This document shows, piece after piece, positions 1-9,603 of a stretch of 64,000 bases of DNA (positions are counted from its first letter, which is position 1; each line of letters starts with the position of its first letter). Made by a program: the position numbers and the translations under genes. Origin of the DNA: Sphingomonas sp. Leaf230 (GTDB taxonomy: Bacteria; Pseudomonadota; Alphaproteobacteria; Sphingomonadales; Sphingomonadaceae). Under the pieces are notes generated by a model that saw only the letters and a program-made list of their open reading frames with translations, did not search any database and was not told where the DNA came from. Location: NCBI RefSeq assembly GCF_001421745.1, contig NZ_LMKW01000001.1:672462-736461 (forward strand), written 5' to 3'.

Positions 1-39
1 TATCCGCGCTCGCTCCTCTTATCCAACGCTCTCATTTTT

Positions 40-145
40 CGTCATCCCGGCGAACGCCGGGACCCATGGTTGCGGTTTGGGTGGTGGTTGCACGCTATCG
101 CCGGGTACGCCGTGTCCATGGGTCCCGGCGTCCGCCGGGATGACG
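40..145. repeat. Long inverted-repeat element, CCCGGCG type
   Basis: The arms at 40-69 and 116-145 are reverse complements at 29 of 30 positions, separated by a 46-nt loop. Each arm carries its own inner palindrome (CCCGGCG-N2-CGCCGGG) and ends in CCATGG at the loop side. A second copy with the same core but a CCAATTGG end is at 11102-11207. This is seen directly. The resemblance to REP/RAYT-type intergenic repeats is inference, and no RAYT transposase is in the window. Confidence 0.85.
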
Positions 146-186
146 GAGGGAGAGGGTGCTAACCACCCGACCCGCCCCAATCTCCG

Positions 187-228
187 AAATTATTCCCCTT
201 CCGCGAGCGGAAGGGGCTAGGGGAGGGG
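187..228. repeat. Half copy of the CCCCTCCCGC-type palindromic repeat
   Basis: A local hairpin at 195-216 (CCCCTTCCGC facing GCGGAAGGGG) is followed by the tail CTAGGGGAGGGG. The same unit appears in both arms of the element at 9496-9600, but only one arm is present here. An open frame runs through it from 156, but the true start of the downstream methyltransferase is after the repeat. The rest of 146-287 holds nothing else I recognise. Confidence 0.75.
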
Positions 229-287
229 ATGATGACGAACACCCCGTACCAAACTCTCTTGCTCCTTTCGCAAGCTGGAGCCCAGAA

Positions 288-1475
288 GTGACTCCCCCAG
301 CACGCACCCAGGCCGCGATCGAACTCCTCGACCAGATCATCGCCGCCGCCCGCGAGTCCGGCGCCGCCGCCGACACGCTGATCGCCCGCTACTTCGCCAC
401 CCGCCGCTACGCCGGCTCGAAGGACCGCCGCGCGGTCCGCGAACTCGTCTACGCCGCGATCCGCAAGGCCGGAGACCGCCCCGAGAACGGCCGCACCGCG
501 ATGCTGCTCGTCGCCGACGCCGATCCGGAAGTCGCTGCGACCTTCGACGGCTCCACTCACGCGCCCGCCCCGATCGCCAAGGACGAACCCCGCGCCCGTG
601 CCGGCGTCGCGCCACAGTGGCTGAGCAAGGCCCTCCGCGCTTCAGGCCTCGACGGCGCCGCCCTTACAGATTTAGCTGGCCGCGCCACGCTCGATCTGCG
701 CGTCAACACGCTGATCTCCGACCGCGCGACCGTCCTCGCAGCACTTCCCGAAGCGGAAGCCACCCCCCACGCCCCAGACGGTATCCGCCTCCCCACAGGC
801 ACCAACGTCGAAGCGCTCCCGCTCTTCAACGAAGGCGCGCTCGAGGTGCAGGACGAAGGCAGCCAGCTCGTCGGCCTAGCGATGCAGGCGAAGCCCGGCG
901 AACGCATCGTCGATCTCTGCGCGGGCGCCGGCGGCAAGACGCTCGCGCTCGCGGCGACGATGAAGAACGAAGGCGTGATCCTCGCCTGCGACACCGACCG
1001 CAACCGCCTCGCACGCCTCGCCCCCCGCGCGACGCGCGCCGGCGCGACGATCGTCGAGAGCCGCCTGCTCAACCCGACGCGCGAGATCGAGGCGCTCAGC
1101 GAATGGGCGGGCCGCGCAGACGGCGTGCTCGTCGACGCCCCATGCTCGGGCACCGGCACATGGCGGCGCAACCCGGAGGCGCGCTGGCGGCTCACCCCCG
1201 ACCGCGTCTCGCGTCTGCAATCGACGCAGCAGCAGGTGCTCTCCGTCGCAGCCACGCTGGTCAAGCCCGGCGGCGCGCTCGTCTACATCGTCTGCTCGCT
1301 GCTCGACCCCGAAGGAACGGACCAAGTCACCTGGTTCCTGAACGCGCATCCCGGCTGGACGACCGAGCCCCTGACGCTCCCCGCCGGCGCGAAGCACGGC
1401 CACGGCGTCCGCCTCGAACCCGGCCGCGACGGTACCGACGGCTTTTTTGTCGCGCGCCTCCGGGCTGCGTGCTAG
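288..1475 (+). CDS. rsmB: 16S rRNA (cytosine-5) methyltransferase, RsmB/NOP family
   Basis: This is an S-adenosylmethionine-dependent rRNA m5C methyltransferase of 395 residues, acting in the cytoplasm on 16S rRNA (C967 in E. coli RsmB). The SAM-binding motif I reads DLCAGAGGK. The two family cysteines are visible: Cys286 in DAPCSGTG (motif IV) and Cys336 in the VCSLL motif VI segment. The C-terminal LEPGRDGTDGFFVARL is typical. The N-terminus has only a short helical region in place of the full NusB-like domain of E. coli RsmB. I chose the GTG at 288 because CTGGAG lies 7 nt upstream and translation from 156 would run through a repeat element. The family is certain; the exact target nucleotide is inferred. 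Confidence 0.9.
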   Translation: MTPPARTQAAIELLDQIIAAARESGAAADTLIARYFATRRYAGSKDRRAVRELVYAAIRKAGDRPENGRTAMLLVADADPEVAATFDGSTHAPAPIAKDEPRARAGVAPQWLSKALRASGLDGAALTDLAGRATLDLRVNTLISDRATVLAALPEAEATPHAPDGIRLPTGTNVEALPLFNEGALEVQDEGSQLVGLAMQAKPGERIVDLCAGAGGKTLALAATMKNEGVILACDTDRNRLARLAPRATRAGATIVESRLLNPTREIEALSEWAGRADGVLVDAPCSGTGTWRRNPEARWRLTPDRVSRLQSTQQQVLSVAATLVKPGGALVYIVCSLLDPEGTDQVTWFLNAHPGWTTEPLTLPAGAKHGHGVRLEPGRDGTDGFFVARLRAAC

Positions 1476-1528
1476 CCAGCCGACCTATGGCTAAACTCAT
1501 GGCCAAACCTGTATCCCCCCTGGAGACG

Positions 1529-2032
1529 ATGATGCGTTTTTCGTCCGTTGCCCTTGCCGCCGCGCTGACCGTCGTATGCGTGTCGACGTCGCTTAGCGGG
1601 CAACGCCCCGACGCCCAGATCGACGCCCGCTCGATGCAGTTGCTGGCGCAAGGGCGTTCGTTGATGACGGCCGGCAACCTCGACGGCGCGACGGATGTGC
1701 TCGAAACGTCTGTGGCGGTCGATCCGCGCAACCGTGCGGCGTTCCTGCTGCTGGCACGCGTCGCAGAAACGCGTGACCTGCCAGGCAAGGCGATCCGCCT
1801 GTACCGCGAGGCCCTGCTGCTGGAGCCGAACGACGTCGCCGCATTGAAGGGGCAGGGCGAGGCATTGGTCGCCAAGGGCGCCGTGGTCCGCGCGAAGGAC
1901 AATCTCGTGAAGATCCGTACGCTTTGTAAGGGTGTCTGCCCGGAAGCGACACAACTCGCGGCGGTGATCGCGAAAGGTCCGCCGATCGCGACGGCGCAGG
2001 TCGAGAAAACGCCGGTCGCCGCCAAAGACTAA
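1529..2032 (+). CDS. Exported tetratricopeptide-repeat protein
   Basis: This is a small protein of about 167 residues. Its N-terminus is a signal peptide (MMRFSSVALAAALTVVCVST) with a hydrophobic core and likely cleavage near residue 25. The rest is helical, with TPR spacing: repeats of the form LDGATDVLETSVAVDPRNRAAFLLLA and GKAIRLYREALLLEPNDVAALKG between about residues 50 and 125. Two cysteines (LCKGVC) near residue 135 could form a periplasmic disulfide. It starts about 50 nt after rsmB on the same strand. Tandem ATGs at 1529 and 1532 follow GGAG at 1522, and in-frame ATGs at 1487 and 1499 are less likely because they delay the signal peptide. TPR proteins are adaptors, so the partner cannot be read from sequence. 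Confidence 0.75.
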   Translation: MMRFSSVALAAALTVVCVSTSLSGQRPDAQIDARSMQLLAQGRSLMTAGNLDGATDVLETSVAVDPRNRAAFLLLARVAETRDLPGKAIRLYREALLLEPNDVAALKGQGEALVAKGAVVRAKDNLVKIRTLCKGVCPEATQLAAVIAKGPPIATAQVEKTPVAAKD

Positions 2033-2037
2033 CAGGC

Positions 2038-2147
2038 CCCCCTCCCTGAAAGGGAGGGGTTGGGGGTGGGTAGCCCCGCTCGTGTCACTGCCGTCACCTC
2101 ATACGGAAGCCGACCCACCCCCGGCCCCTCCCTTTCAGGGAGGGGAG
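2038..2147. repeat. Paired palindromic repeat between convergent genes
   Basis: The left arm (2038-2072, CCCCTCCCTGAAAGGGAGGGG plus a GGGGGTGGG tail) and the right arm (2111-2147) are near reverse complements, with a 38-nt unpaired centre. Each arm also folds alone through CCCTGAAAGGG or CCCTTTCAGGG. It lies between the ends of the TPR gene and rsmA, where it could act as a bidirectional terminator or mRNA 3' stabiliser. The structure is seen; the function is inferred. Confidence 0.75.
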
Positions 2148-2151
2148 AAGA

Positions 2152-2982
2152 TCAGTGGGTCTCTCGAGCCAACGCAGTGAAGTCGGCAACCGAAAGCGTC
2201 TCCGCCCGCCGCGTGGCCTCAACCCCGATCCGCTCCAGCGCATCGAGCGCCCCCGGCACACCCTTGAGACTCTGCCGCAACATCTTCCGCCGCTGCCCGA
2301 ACGCCGCGCCCGTCAGTCGCTCCAGAACCGCAAAGTTCACCCCCTCCGGCGCTTCGACCGGCGTGAGATGCACCACCGCAGACATAACCTTCGGCGGCGG
2401 CGTGAACGCCGACCGGTGCACCGGCATCGCGATCCGAGCAGTCGAGCGCCACTGCGCCAGCACTGCGAGCCGCCCATAATGATCGTCATTGGTCTTCGCG
2501 ACGATCCGCTCGGCGACTTCCTTCTGGAACATCAGCGTGCACGACTGCCACCACGGCAGCCACGACGTCGACAGCCACCCCACCAGCAGCGCCGTGCCGA
2601 TATTATACGGCAGGTTCGACACGATGTGCGGCTTGCCCTCGAACAGCGCAGGCGCATCGACCTCCATCGCGTCGCCCTCGATGACCCGCAGCCGCCCCGG
2701 ATACGCCTCGCCAAGCTCTGCCAAGGCCGGAATACACCGCCGATCGCGCTCGATTGCCGTAACCCGAGCCCCCGCCGCGAGCAGCGCCCGCGTCAGGCCA
2801 CCCGGGCCAGGCCCCACTTCGAGCACCTCGGCATCCTGAAGGTCACCCGGCACCGCCGCGATCCGCTTGAGCAACTGCCCATCGAACAGAAAGTTCTGCC
2901 CAAGCGCCTTGCTCGCATTCAGCCCATAGCGCGCGATCACCTCGCGCAGCGGGGGAAGCTCCGTCACTGCAGCCTCGCTCAC
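2152..2982 (-). CDS. rsmA: 16S rRNA dimethyladenosine transferase RsmA
   Basis: RsmA (KsgA) dimethylates two adjacent adenines in the 3' hairpin of 16S rRNA late in 30S assembly. The protein is 276 residues, the normal length. Visible family motifs are LGQNFLFD (27-34), the SAM motif [10 protein letters not shown] (53-62), acidic ligand E78 in AIERD, GDAMEVD (103-109) and the catalytic NLPYNIGT (123-130). The C-terminal helical domain ([17 protein letters not shown]) is present. Its ATG overlaps the pdxA stop by 4 nt (ATGA), so it is the last gene of a lptD-surA-pdxA-rsmA unit. That is the same order as in enterobacteria. Confidence 0.97.
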   Translation of the reverse strand: MSEAAVTELPPLREVIARYGLNASKALGQNFLFDGQLLKRIAAVPGDLQDAEVLEVGPGPGGLTRALLAAGARVTAIERDRRCIPALAELGEAYPGRLRVIEGDAMEVDAPALFEGKPHIVSNLPYNIGTALLVGWLSTSWLPWWQSCTLMFQKEVAERIVAKTNDDHYGRLAVLAQWRSTARIAMPVHRSAFTPPPKVMSAVVHLTPVEAPEGVNFAVLERLTGAAFGQRRKMLRQSLKGVPGALDALERIGVEATRRAETLSVADFTALARETH

Positions 2983-3986
2983 GACTGGGCAGCGGTCTGC
3001 GCGCGCCGGTCCGTCGCTTCACCGGCCATCGCGATCGCCGCGATCATCGCACCGGGCTCGGCCAGATTCTTGCCCGCGATCGCGAACGCCGTGCCATGAT
3101 CGGGCGAGGTCCGCACGATCGGCAGGCCCAGCGTCATGTTCACGCCCTCGTCGAAATGGATCGTCTTCAACGGCACCAGCGCCTGATCGTGATAGCAACA
3201 CATCACGACATCGTAGGTCGCCCGCGCCCGCGGATGGAACATCGTGTCCGCGGCAAACGGCCCGGTCGCATCGATGCCTTCTTCGCGCAGTATCGCGATC
3301 GCCGGCGCGATGATCTCGATTTCCTCGCGGCCAAGCGCACCCTGCTCACCGGCATGCGGATTGAAACCGGCAAAGGCGAGCCGCGGGTTCTCGATCCCGA
3401 AGTTCCGCAGCAGACCGCGGGCAGTCGCGCGAGCCTTGGCGACGATCAGGTCGACCGTGAGCAAAGCCGAAACGTCCTTCAACGGCACGTGAGTCGTGAT
3501 CGGCACCACCTTCAGCGACGGTCCCGCGAGCATCATCACAGCATTATCGCCCGCAACCCCGTAGCGCTCGGCTACGAACTCGGTCTGCCCCGGATGCGTG
3601 AAGCCGATCGCGTACAGCTGCGACTTCGATACGGGCCCGGTCACCAGCGCGCGCGCCGCGCCGGTACGAACGAGACCGACCGCCAGCTCAAGCGAATGCA
3701 GTGCACAGCGCGCGCCGTCCGCATCGGGCTCACCCGGTACGATTGCGCCCGCATCTCCCACGGTCAGCACCGGCAATGCTTCGCCAAACACCGCTGCCGC
3801 CGCGCTTAGATCCGCAATCCGTGCGATCGGGCCGGCCCAGACCCGCTCGATTGCCCGCGCATCGCCGACCGCGACGAACGGCGGCAAGGCGTGCGTCTCG
3901 CGCGCATCCCAAGCCTTGGCGATGATCTCGGGCCCGATCCCGGCAGGATCGCCCATCGATACCGCCAGCGGCGAGATGCGGCTCAC
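2979..3986 (-). CDS. pdxA: 4-hydroxythreonine-4-phosphate dehydrogenase PdxA
   Basis: PdxA oxidises 4-phosphohydroxy-L-threonine with NAD in the DXP-dependent pyridoxal phosphate route. The N-terminal [16 protein letters not shown] signature is present. The metal-binding histidines of the family lie in [20 protein letters not shown] and [12 protein letters not shown], and KPxGTALAF-like C-terminal residues appear as [14 protein letters not shown] place the start at GTG 3986, 7 nt after the surA stop, because it puts the usual ten residues before MGDPAG. An in-frame ATG at 4016 would overlap surA by 23 nt, and neither start has a strong Shine-Dalgarno. The 3' end overlaps rsmA by 4 nt. Confidence 0.95.
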   Translation of the reverse strand: MSRISPLAVSMGDPAGIGPEIIAKAWDARETHALPPFVAVGDARAIERVWAGPIARIADLSAAAAVFGEALPVLTVGDAGAIVPGEPDADGARCALHSLELAVGLVRTGAARALVTGPVSKSQLYAIGFTHPGQTEFVAERYGVAGDNAVMMLAGPSLKVVPITTHVPLKDVSALLTVDLIVAKARATARGLLRNFGIENPRLAFAGFNPHAGEQGALGREEIEIIAPAIAILREEGIDATGPFAADTMFHPRARATYDVVMCCYHDQALVPLKTIHFDEGVNMTLGLPIVRTSPDHGTAFAIAGKNLAEPGAMIAAIAMAGEATDRRAQTAAQS

Positions 3987-3993
3987 GATCCAA

Positions 3994-5484
3994 TCACCGA
4001 TATTCGACCACGGCATCGCGCCGCAGATCGCGCAGCTTCTGCTGGGCGCGCAGATTGACGCGCTGCTGCTCGAGCTGACCCTGGATCTGCTCCGAGTTCG
4101 GCACCGAACCGCCCGCCGCCTCGTCGCGACCGCACAGCACCAGCGCGCGAACGCCCTGTTCCGCCGACCCGAACGGCGGACTCGACTCGCCGACCTGGAG
4201 CTTCAGCATCACTTCCTGGAGCTGCGGCGGCAGGTCGCGGATCCGGACGGTGTCGTTGTCGACCACGTCCGCACCGATCCCGGCAGCAACCTTCTCGACG
4301 GTACCACAGCCACGCAATTCCTGCGTGGCCTTGGCAAACGCCTGCGCACGCGCGGAGGCCTGTGCCTGGTTGGTGTTCGGCGGGAAACGCAACGTCAGCT
4401 GCTTCAGGCTGAGCTTCGCATCACGCGGATCGGCCGTCAGCACCTGCCGTTTGTCGGTCAGGTACAGGATCGAATAGCCGCCGGAGACCTCGATAGGTCC
4501 AGCCACCTGGCCGACCTGCATCGTCGTAGCCGCCTCAGCCAACTGCCCCGGCAAAGTCGCCGCTCGGATCCAGCCAAGATCGCCACCGACCGCGCGCGTC
4601 GACGCCTCGGAGAACTGCCGCGCGTAATATTCGAACGGCTGCGCGCCCTTCTGGATCTCCTGCAGGATCTGCTTGGCGTTCGCATAGACCTGCTGGCTGT
4701 TCGCCGGGGTCGCCGCGAGATAGATTTCCTTGAGGTTGAACTCGTCGGTGCCCTTGGCCGCCTGGAGACGATCGATGATCGACTTCACCTCTTCGTCGCC
4801 GACGTTGACGAACGGCTCGACGCGGCGACGCAGATAACGCTGCCAGGCGAGCTCACCCTCGATCTGGCGCTTCAGCGACCGCTCGGACGATCCCGATTCG
4901 CGCAGATAGGCGCGCATCGCGACCGGCGTACGATTGAAGCGCTTCGATACGCCGTCATAGCTCTGCGTCAGCTCGGCAGGGGTAATCGTGATGTCGGCGG
5001 TCTTCGCTTCCTGGATCTGGAGCGTCTCGTCGATCAACTGGCGCAGGACCTGCAGCTTCAGCCGCTCGCGATCTTCGGGCGACAGCTTCGCCTCGTTCGC
5101 CATTGCCACTAGGGCGACGCGCTGGTCGACGTCGGTGCCGGTGATGACCGTGTCGTTGACGATCGCGGTCGGCTTGCGGACGTTGGGGTCGACCTTGCCG
5201 AAGATCTGTAGATTGGTCGGGATATCGAGACCGGTATTGTCCGGCACGCTCTGGTCCTGGACGGTCTGCCCCGGAGCCGAGGGCGCTGGCTGGGCCTGGG
5301 CCGGCTGGGCCTGAACCGGCTGGGTCGGCGCAGGTCGCGCGCCGCGCTTGCCCTGCGCGGCCTTGGGAGGCACCGCCTGGGCGATCGCGCCCGCCGCCAG
5401 CGCAGCCAGGACCACAGAACCGATCACACGGCCGCCACGCGCCGCCAGTCGAACATCATGCTTCAAGTGTCGGTATCCCATCAT
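3994..5484 (-). CDS. surA: Periplasmic chaperone / peptidyl-prolyl isomerase SurA
   Basis: SurA escorts unfolded outer-membrane proteins, including LptD, through the periplasm. The 496-residue chain has a signal sequence (hydrophobic stretch ending AALAAGAIAQA), then a Pro/Gln/Ala-rich low-complexity linker at about 40-75 (repeats of PAQAQP). The SurA N-terminal chaperone module follows (about 100-235, with DVDQRVALV and LRQLIDETLQIQEA). One well-conserved parvulin domain is at about 248-345 (FSEASTRAVGGDLGWI, GPIEVSGGYSILYL). The second parvulin-like region is degenerate, as is common in alphaproteobacterial SurA. The gap to lptD upstream is 79 nt. Start codons ATG 5484 and 5481 are tandem. 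Confidence 0.92.
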   Translation of the reverse strand: MMGYRHLKHDVRLAARGGRVIGSVVLAALAAGAIAQAVPPKAAQGKRGARPAPTQPVQAQPAQAQPAPSAPGQTVQDQSVPDNTGLDIPTNLQIFGKVDPNVRKPTAIVNDTVITGTDVDQRVALVAMANEAKLSPEDRERLKLQVLRQLIDETLQIQEAKTADITITPAELTQSYDGVSKRFNRTPVAMRAYLRESGSSERSLKRQIEGELAWQRYLRRRVEPFVNVGDEEVKSIIDRLQAAKGTDEFNLKEIYLAATPANSQQVYANAKQILQEIQKGAQPFEYYARQFSEASTRAVGGDLGWIRAATLPGQLAEAATTMQVGQVAGPIEVSGGYSILYLTDKRQVLTADPRDAKLSLKQLTLRFPPNTNQAQASARAQAFAKATQELRGCGTVEKVAAGIGADVVDNDTVRIRDLPPQLQEVMLKLQVGESSPPFGSAEQGVRALVLCGRDEAAGGSVPNSEQIQGQLEQQRVNLRAQQKLRDLRRDAVVEYR

Positions 5485-5563
5485 CGCACGCCGTAATCCG
5501 CACCGTCATTGCCATGGCGGCGCATATCCGGCGACGTTTGCCTCAAAGTAGCTGAACGCGGGC

Positions 5564-7876
5564 TTAGCGGCCGAGGTTGGTGAAGGCCAGCGTCAACAGG
5601 AAGCTGTTGCCCTTACGCGCGTCGCCGGTGTCGTTGTACGTCCGCCGCCACGTTCCGCCGAGACGCAGGCAGTCGTCCTCATACTGCACGCCCAGCCGGT
5701 GGCGGATCGGCGTGAAGCCATCGCTGCGGGACAGAGGATCTTCCGATGCGTTGGTCAGATCGACCACGCCCGAACCGAACGCCGACCAGAACCGCGCGAA
5801 CTGCACTCGGCCTGCAACGCGGACTTCCTCGCGATCGCGCAGATCCTCGATCGAGGCATCGATGTTGCGGTTGAGCTTGAGATACCCGACCAGCACATAG
5901 GTCGCGCGCGAGCCGATCGTGGCGTCGAGCTCGTTGCGGCGGATCGCGAAGCCATCCTTGTCGAGCCGGTAGCGATGGACGATCGAGACGAAATCGCGGA
6001 ACCGGAGTTCGCTGCGCCCGACGATGTCGGAGAATCGATCGCTGAGCCCGGTACCGTCGGGCAGGATCGTCGGCCGCTTGTCGACACGATAGCTCTGGCC
6101 GACGTTGGTGGTGAACGCGATTCCCGGTAAATCGAGCGCCCATTCGCCACCATAGGTGACACGCGACGAATCCTCGAACCGATCATAGCCGGCGAACCGG
6201 TTAAGCGAGAACAGGTTGGTGTCGTCCAGGTCGACGGCGCGCGAATCCTCGTTCGGCAACGAAAGATTGGCGACCTTCGGTGCCGCGACGAACTGCACCT
6301 GCGGCGTAAAACGCTGCGTACCGCCCAGGAACGTGCCGATGAACGGCCACTTCACGTCGACCGCAGCCGCACCGATGGCGCGCTGGCGGAAGCCGCCGAA
6401 CCCGCGATAGGTCGGATTGATCGTCGCATCGATCTCGTTGCTATTGTACAGGTCGCCCCGCGCGAACGCGGTGAAGGTGACCTCCTGACCCCAGTTCGTG
6501 AAGCGGCGCAAATCCCATTGCAGGCTCGCGAACGCGCGCTGCGTGTCCTGGCCATCGGTGCGGGTCAGCGCGACCGTGTTCAGCTGGAGCTGGAACCGGC
6601 CACCGACGAGGCCATCGTCGAACCGCTTGCGATAATCGATCTCGGGCAGCGCGATCGGCTGTTGCCCCTGGCTGTCCGCCACGCGCAGGGTCTGTGCGTA
6701 CCAGCCGCTCAGCGAGAAATAGCTGCTGTCGTCGATCCGCTCCAGGCTCGCGGTGGTGCGCAACCGGTCGTCGCGCGAAATGTCGTAGCGGCGCAGGAAC
6801 GTGCGGTCGGTCGTCAGGCGCAGCGACCCGCTCGTGGTCCAGTTCGGCGTCAGCTGATAGCGCGCCATCCCGTCGATATAGCCGCGGAACGCCATGCTGG
6901 TGTCGGTCGGGGTGGCGGTCGTCAGGTCGTCACTGCGCCGGCTTTCGGTCGCGTAGGCGCGTACCTTGAACGCGCCCTTCGAGTTGAGTGCGGAATAATC
7001 GACCTGCGCCATCGGCAGCACGCTGCTGTAGATGTGCGGCGTGATGACCAGCCCCTGGTTCGGTGCGAGCTTCCAGTAATAGGGGACGCTGACTTCGACG
7101 CCGTTGACGCGGCTATACCCGCCATTCGGCGAAAGCAGGCCACTGTCGCTGCCGCCACCGACCGGGTTCGAGAATTCGGGAAGCGGCAGGCTGGGCAGGC
7201 CAAACAGGTGCAGCCGGGCACCCTTGTAGAAGATGCGCTTCCGCTCGGGGCGATAGGTGACGCGGACCGCGGTGATCTTCCACGTCGGCTCCTTGGGACA
7301 ACCGGCGGTGTTGGTGACGCTGCACGGCGTGTAGGCGGCGGTCTTCAAATTGACCGTGCCGTCGGCGTCGCGCGTGCCCTGCTTCGCCGCAAGCCGTCCG
7401 CCCTGTTCGAGCACGACGAGCATGTTGTCGACCACGCCGTCCTTCAGCGAATCGGTCAGGTTGATCTCGTCGCCATACGCGATGTCGCCTTCGGGATTGG
7501 TGACGGCGATGTTGCCGGTCGCGACGACCTTCCCGGTCTTGCGGTTCCACACGACCTTGTCGGCGCGCAACCGGCTGCCCTGGCGGAACATACGGACTTC
7601 ACCCGTCGCGGTGACGATATCGGTGTTGGTGTTGTATTCCAGCGCGGTCGAGCTGAACTGTACCTGGTCGTCGGCCGGCGTCGTGGTCGACGCATTGGCG
7701 ACGGGCGGGTCCTGCACCGGGGGCGCGACCGGGCGGTTCTGGAAGTCCTGGGCCTGGGCAGGCGCAGCCGCGATCCCGGTCGCCAACGCGAGCGAAAGGG
7801 CGCAACCCGTCAAAAGGTCGATACGCAACACGATCCGAACCAACCCCTTTGGCACTCGGCAGCCGTTTGCCGCCAT
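5564..7876 (-). CDS. lptD: LPS-assembly outer-membrane protein LptD
   Basis: LptD is the beta-barrel that inserts lipopolysaccharide into the outer leaflet, plugged by LptE. The 770-residue protein has a signal peptide ending PAQAQ near residue 43. An OstA/LptA-like beta-jellyroll follows at about 65-190 (FSSTALEYNTNTDIVTATGEV, VATGNIAVTNPEG), then a large barrel ending in the expected terminal aromatic/hydrophobic strand (SFLLTLAFTNLGR). Cysteines in YTPCSVTNTAGC and DDCLRLGGTW match the long-range disulfide pattern of the family. It is divergent to pepA and heads the lptD-surA-pdxA-rsmA unit. ATG 7876 is used; a GTG at 7831 would shorten the leader to MLRIDLLTGCALSL and is possible. Confidence 0.95.
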   Translation of the reverse strand: MAANGCRVPKGLVRIVLRIDLLTGCALSLALATGIAAAPAQAQDFQNRPVAPPVQDPPVANASTTTPADDQVQFSSTALEYNTNTDIVTATGEVRMFRQGSRLRADKVVWNRKTGKVVATGNIAVTNPEGDIAYGDEINLTDSLKDGVVDNMLVVLEQGGRLAAKQGTRDADGTVNLKTAAYTPCSVTNTAGCPKEPTWKITAVRVTYRPERKRIFYKGARLHLFGLPSLPLPEFSNPVGGGSDSGLLSPNGGYSRVNGVEVSVPYYWKLAPNQGLVITPHIYSSVLPMAQVDYSALNSKGAFKVRAYATESRRSDDLTTATPTDTSMAFRGYIDGMARYQLTPNWTTSGSLRLTTDRTFLRRYDISRDDRLRTTASLERIDDSSYFSLSGWYAQTLRVADSQGQQPIALPEIDYRKRFDDGLVGGRFQLQLNTVALTRTDGQDTQRAFASLQWDLRRFTNWGQEVTFTAFARGDLYNSNEIDATINPTYRGFGGFRQRAIGAAAVDVKWPFIGTFLGGTQRFTPQVQFVAAPKVANLSLPNEDSRAVDLDDTNLFSLNRFAGYDRFEDSSRVTYGGEWALDLPGIAFTTNVGQSYRVDKRPTILPDGTGLSDRFSDIVGRSELRFRDFVSIVHRYRLDKDGFAIRRNELDATIGSRATYVLVGYLKLNRNIDASIEDLRDREEVRVAGRVQFARFWSAFGSGVVDLTNASEDPLSRSDGFTPIRHRLGVQYEDDCLRLGGTWRRTYNDTGDARKGNSFLLTLAFTNLGR

Positions 7877-8011
7877 ATCGCTCGCCTATCGCATCACCGG
7901 CGCTTCCCTGCAATCGCCGTGAGATGACACGCCGCCACCTTGCTTTGCCGTACCCGCGGCATCAACTTATGGGGTACGCACATCCGTTCAAAAGCTTCCC
8001 GAGGTTTCTTC

Positions 8012-9487
8012 ATGCAGATCGTCTTCGCCCCGACCGTTCCGGCCAACGCCCCGATCCTCGCCGTCCCCGTCGCGAAGGACGGCTTGGCGCAGATCAAGTG
8101 GAGCGCGATCGGCGGCGATGGCGAGGCAGTGGCGACCAGCGCAGCGACTGCGGCACGCTTTGCGGGTGAAGCAGGGGCGGTCGTTGAGCTGTTCGTGCCG
8201 GTCGACGGCGCGGTTCGGCAGGTCCTGCTCGTCGGAGTCGGCGCCGGCGAGATCGCTGATTGGGAAAAGGCCGGCGGTGCGATCACCGCGCGCCTGCTGA
8301 CCTCGGGCGCGACGTCGGTCATCGCCGACCTGTCGGCCGGCGCCACGCCGACGCCTAAGGCCGCCGCGCACTTCGCCGCTGCCGCCGCTCAGCGCGCATG
8401 GCGCTACGACACGTACCGCACCAAGCTCGCCGAGAAGTCTAAGCCGACGCTGACCGAGATCACCATCGCCGGCGCGCCCGAAGGCACCGACGCTGCTTGG
8501 GCCGAGCAGGCGGCCGTCACCAGTGGTCTCGACCTGACCCGCTGGCTGGTCACCTCGCCGCCGAACGTCGTCTACCCTGAGAGCTTCGTCGAGAAGGTGA
8601 CGAAGGACGTCGAGGGTCTCGGGCTCGAGATCACCGTGCTCGACGAGGCACAAATGACCGAGCTCGGCATGGGCTCGCTGCTCGGCGTCAGCCAGGGTTC
8701 GCGCCGTGAAGCCCGCATCCTCGCGCTCAAGTGGAGCGGGGCAGGGGCCGACGCGCCGACGCTCGCGTTCGTCGGCAAGGGCGTGACGTTCGATTCGGGC
8801 GGCATCTCGATCAAGCCTGGCGCGGGCATGGAAGACATGAAGTGGGATATGGGCGGGGCAGGCGCCGTCGCCGGCGCGATGAAGGCGCTGGCGAGCCGCA
8901 AGGCGAAGGCGAACGTCGTCGGCGTTATGGGCCTGGTCGAGAACATGCCCGACGGCGCTGCGCTGCGTCCGAGCGACGTCATCACCTCGATGTCGGGCCA
9001 GACGATCGAAGTGCTCAACACCGACGCCGAGGGTCGTCTCGTGCTGTGCGATTGCGTCACCTGGGTACAGCAGGCGCACAAGCCGACCACGATCGTCGAT
9101 CTCGCCACGCTCACGGGTGCGATGATCGTCGCGCTCGGCACCGAGAATGGCGGCATCTTCGCGAACGACGACGCACTCGCCGACCAGCTGATCGCGGCGG
9201 GCAAGACCACCGGCGACACGCTCTGGCGCTTTCCGCTGTCGCCCGCGTACGACAAGCTGATCGACTCGCCGATCGCCGACATGAAGAATGTCGGCCCCCG
9301 CGGCGCCGGCTCGATCACCGCCGCACAGTTCATCAAGCGCTTCGTCGACGAAGGCGTGAAGTGGGCGCATCTCGACATCGCCGGGATGGTCTGGTCGGAC
9401 AAGCCGGGGACGAACCACGACAAGGGCGCAACCGGCTACGGCGTCCGCCTGCTCGACCAGTTCGTAGCGGACAACTTCGAGGTCTGA
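8012..9487 (+). CDS. pepA: Leucyl aminopeptidase PepA (M17)
   Basis: This is a cytoplasmic di-metal aminopeptidase that removes N-terminal residues from peptides; E. coli PepA also binds DNA. The 491-residue length is typical. The M17 metal/catalytic segments are present: FVGKGVTFDSGGISIKPG (the Lys and first Asp), MEDMKWDMGGAG, and the signature NTDAEGRLVLCD with its Asp/Glu ligands and Arg. The ATG at 8012 has GAGG at 8001-8004. The in-frame extension to 7940 lacks homology. It is followed by holC, as in many proteobacteria, but a palindromic repeat lies between them. Confidence 0.97.
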   Translation: MQIVFAPTVPANAPILAVPVAKDGLAQIKWSAIGGDGEAVATSAATAARFAGEAGAVVELFVPVDGAVRQVLLVGVGAGEIADWEKAGGAITARLLTSGATSVIADLSAGATPTPKAAAHFAAAAAQRAWRYDTYRTKLAEKSKPTLTEITIAGAPEGTDAAWAEQAAVTSGLDLTRWLVTSPPNVVYPESFVEKVTKDVEGLGLEITVLDEAQMTELGMGSLLGVSQGSRREARILALKWSGAGADAPTLAFVGKGVTFDSGGISIKPGAGMEDMKWDMGGAGAVAGAMKALASRKAKANVVGVMGLVENMPDGAALRPSDVITSMSGQTIEVLNTDAEGRLVLCDCVTWVQQAHKPTTIVDLATLTGAMIVALGTENGGIFANDDALADQLIAAGKTTGDTLWRFPLSPAYDKLIDSPIADMKNVGPRGAGSITAAQFIKRFVDEGVKWAHLDIAGMVWSDKPGTNHDKGATGYGVRLLDQFVADNFEV

Positions 9488-9495
9488 GGCCATGA

Positions 9496-9600
9496 ATTCC
9501 CCTCCCGCTTGCGGGAGGGGTTAGGGGAGGGGCTAACCGCGAGCGGTATCGAGCGAGGCAAAGCCCTCCCCCGGCCCCTCCCGCAAGCGGAAGGGGAGTA
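9496..9600. repeat. Paired palindromic repeat between pepA and holC
   Basis: Two arms face each other. The left (9496-9537) contains hairpin 9499-9520 (CCCCTCCCGC / GCGGGAGGGG) with a TTAGGGGAGGGG tail. The right (9560-9600) contains hairpin 9575-9596 and its complement tail. The right-hand arm ends in GGGGAG at 9593-9598, which is also the only good Shine-Dalgarno for holC (ATG 9604). Pairing in the small hairpin would bury most of it. Confidence 0.8.
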
Positions 9601-9603
9601 AGT

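Noticed and set aside
156..287. Longer N-terminus for the RsmB-like methyltransferase
   Set aside because: It would translate a palindromic repeat. GTG 288 has a good ribosome-binding site and family-like length.
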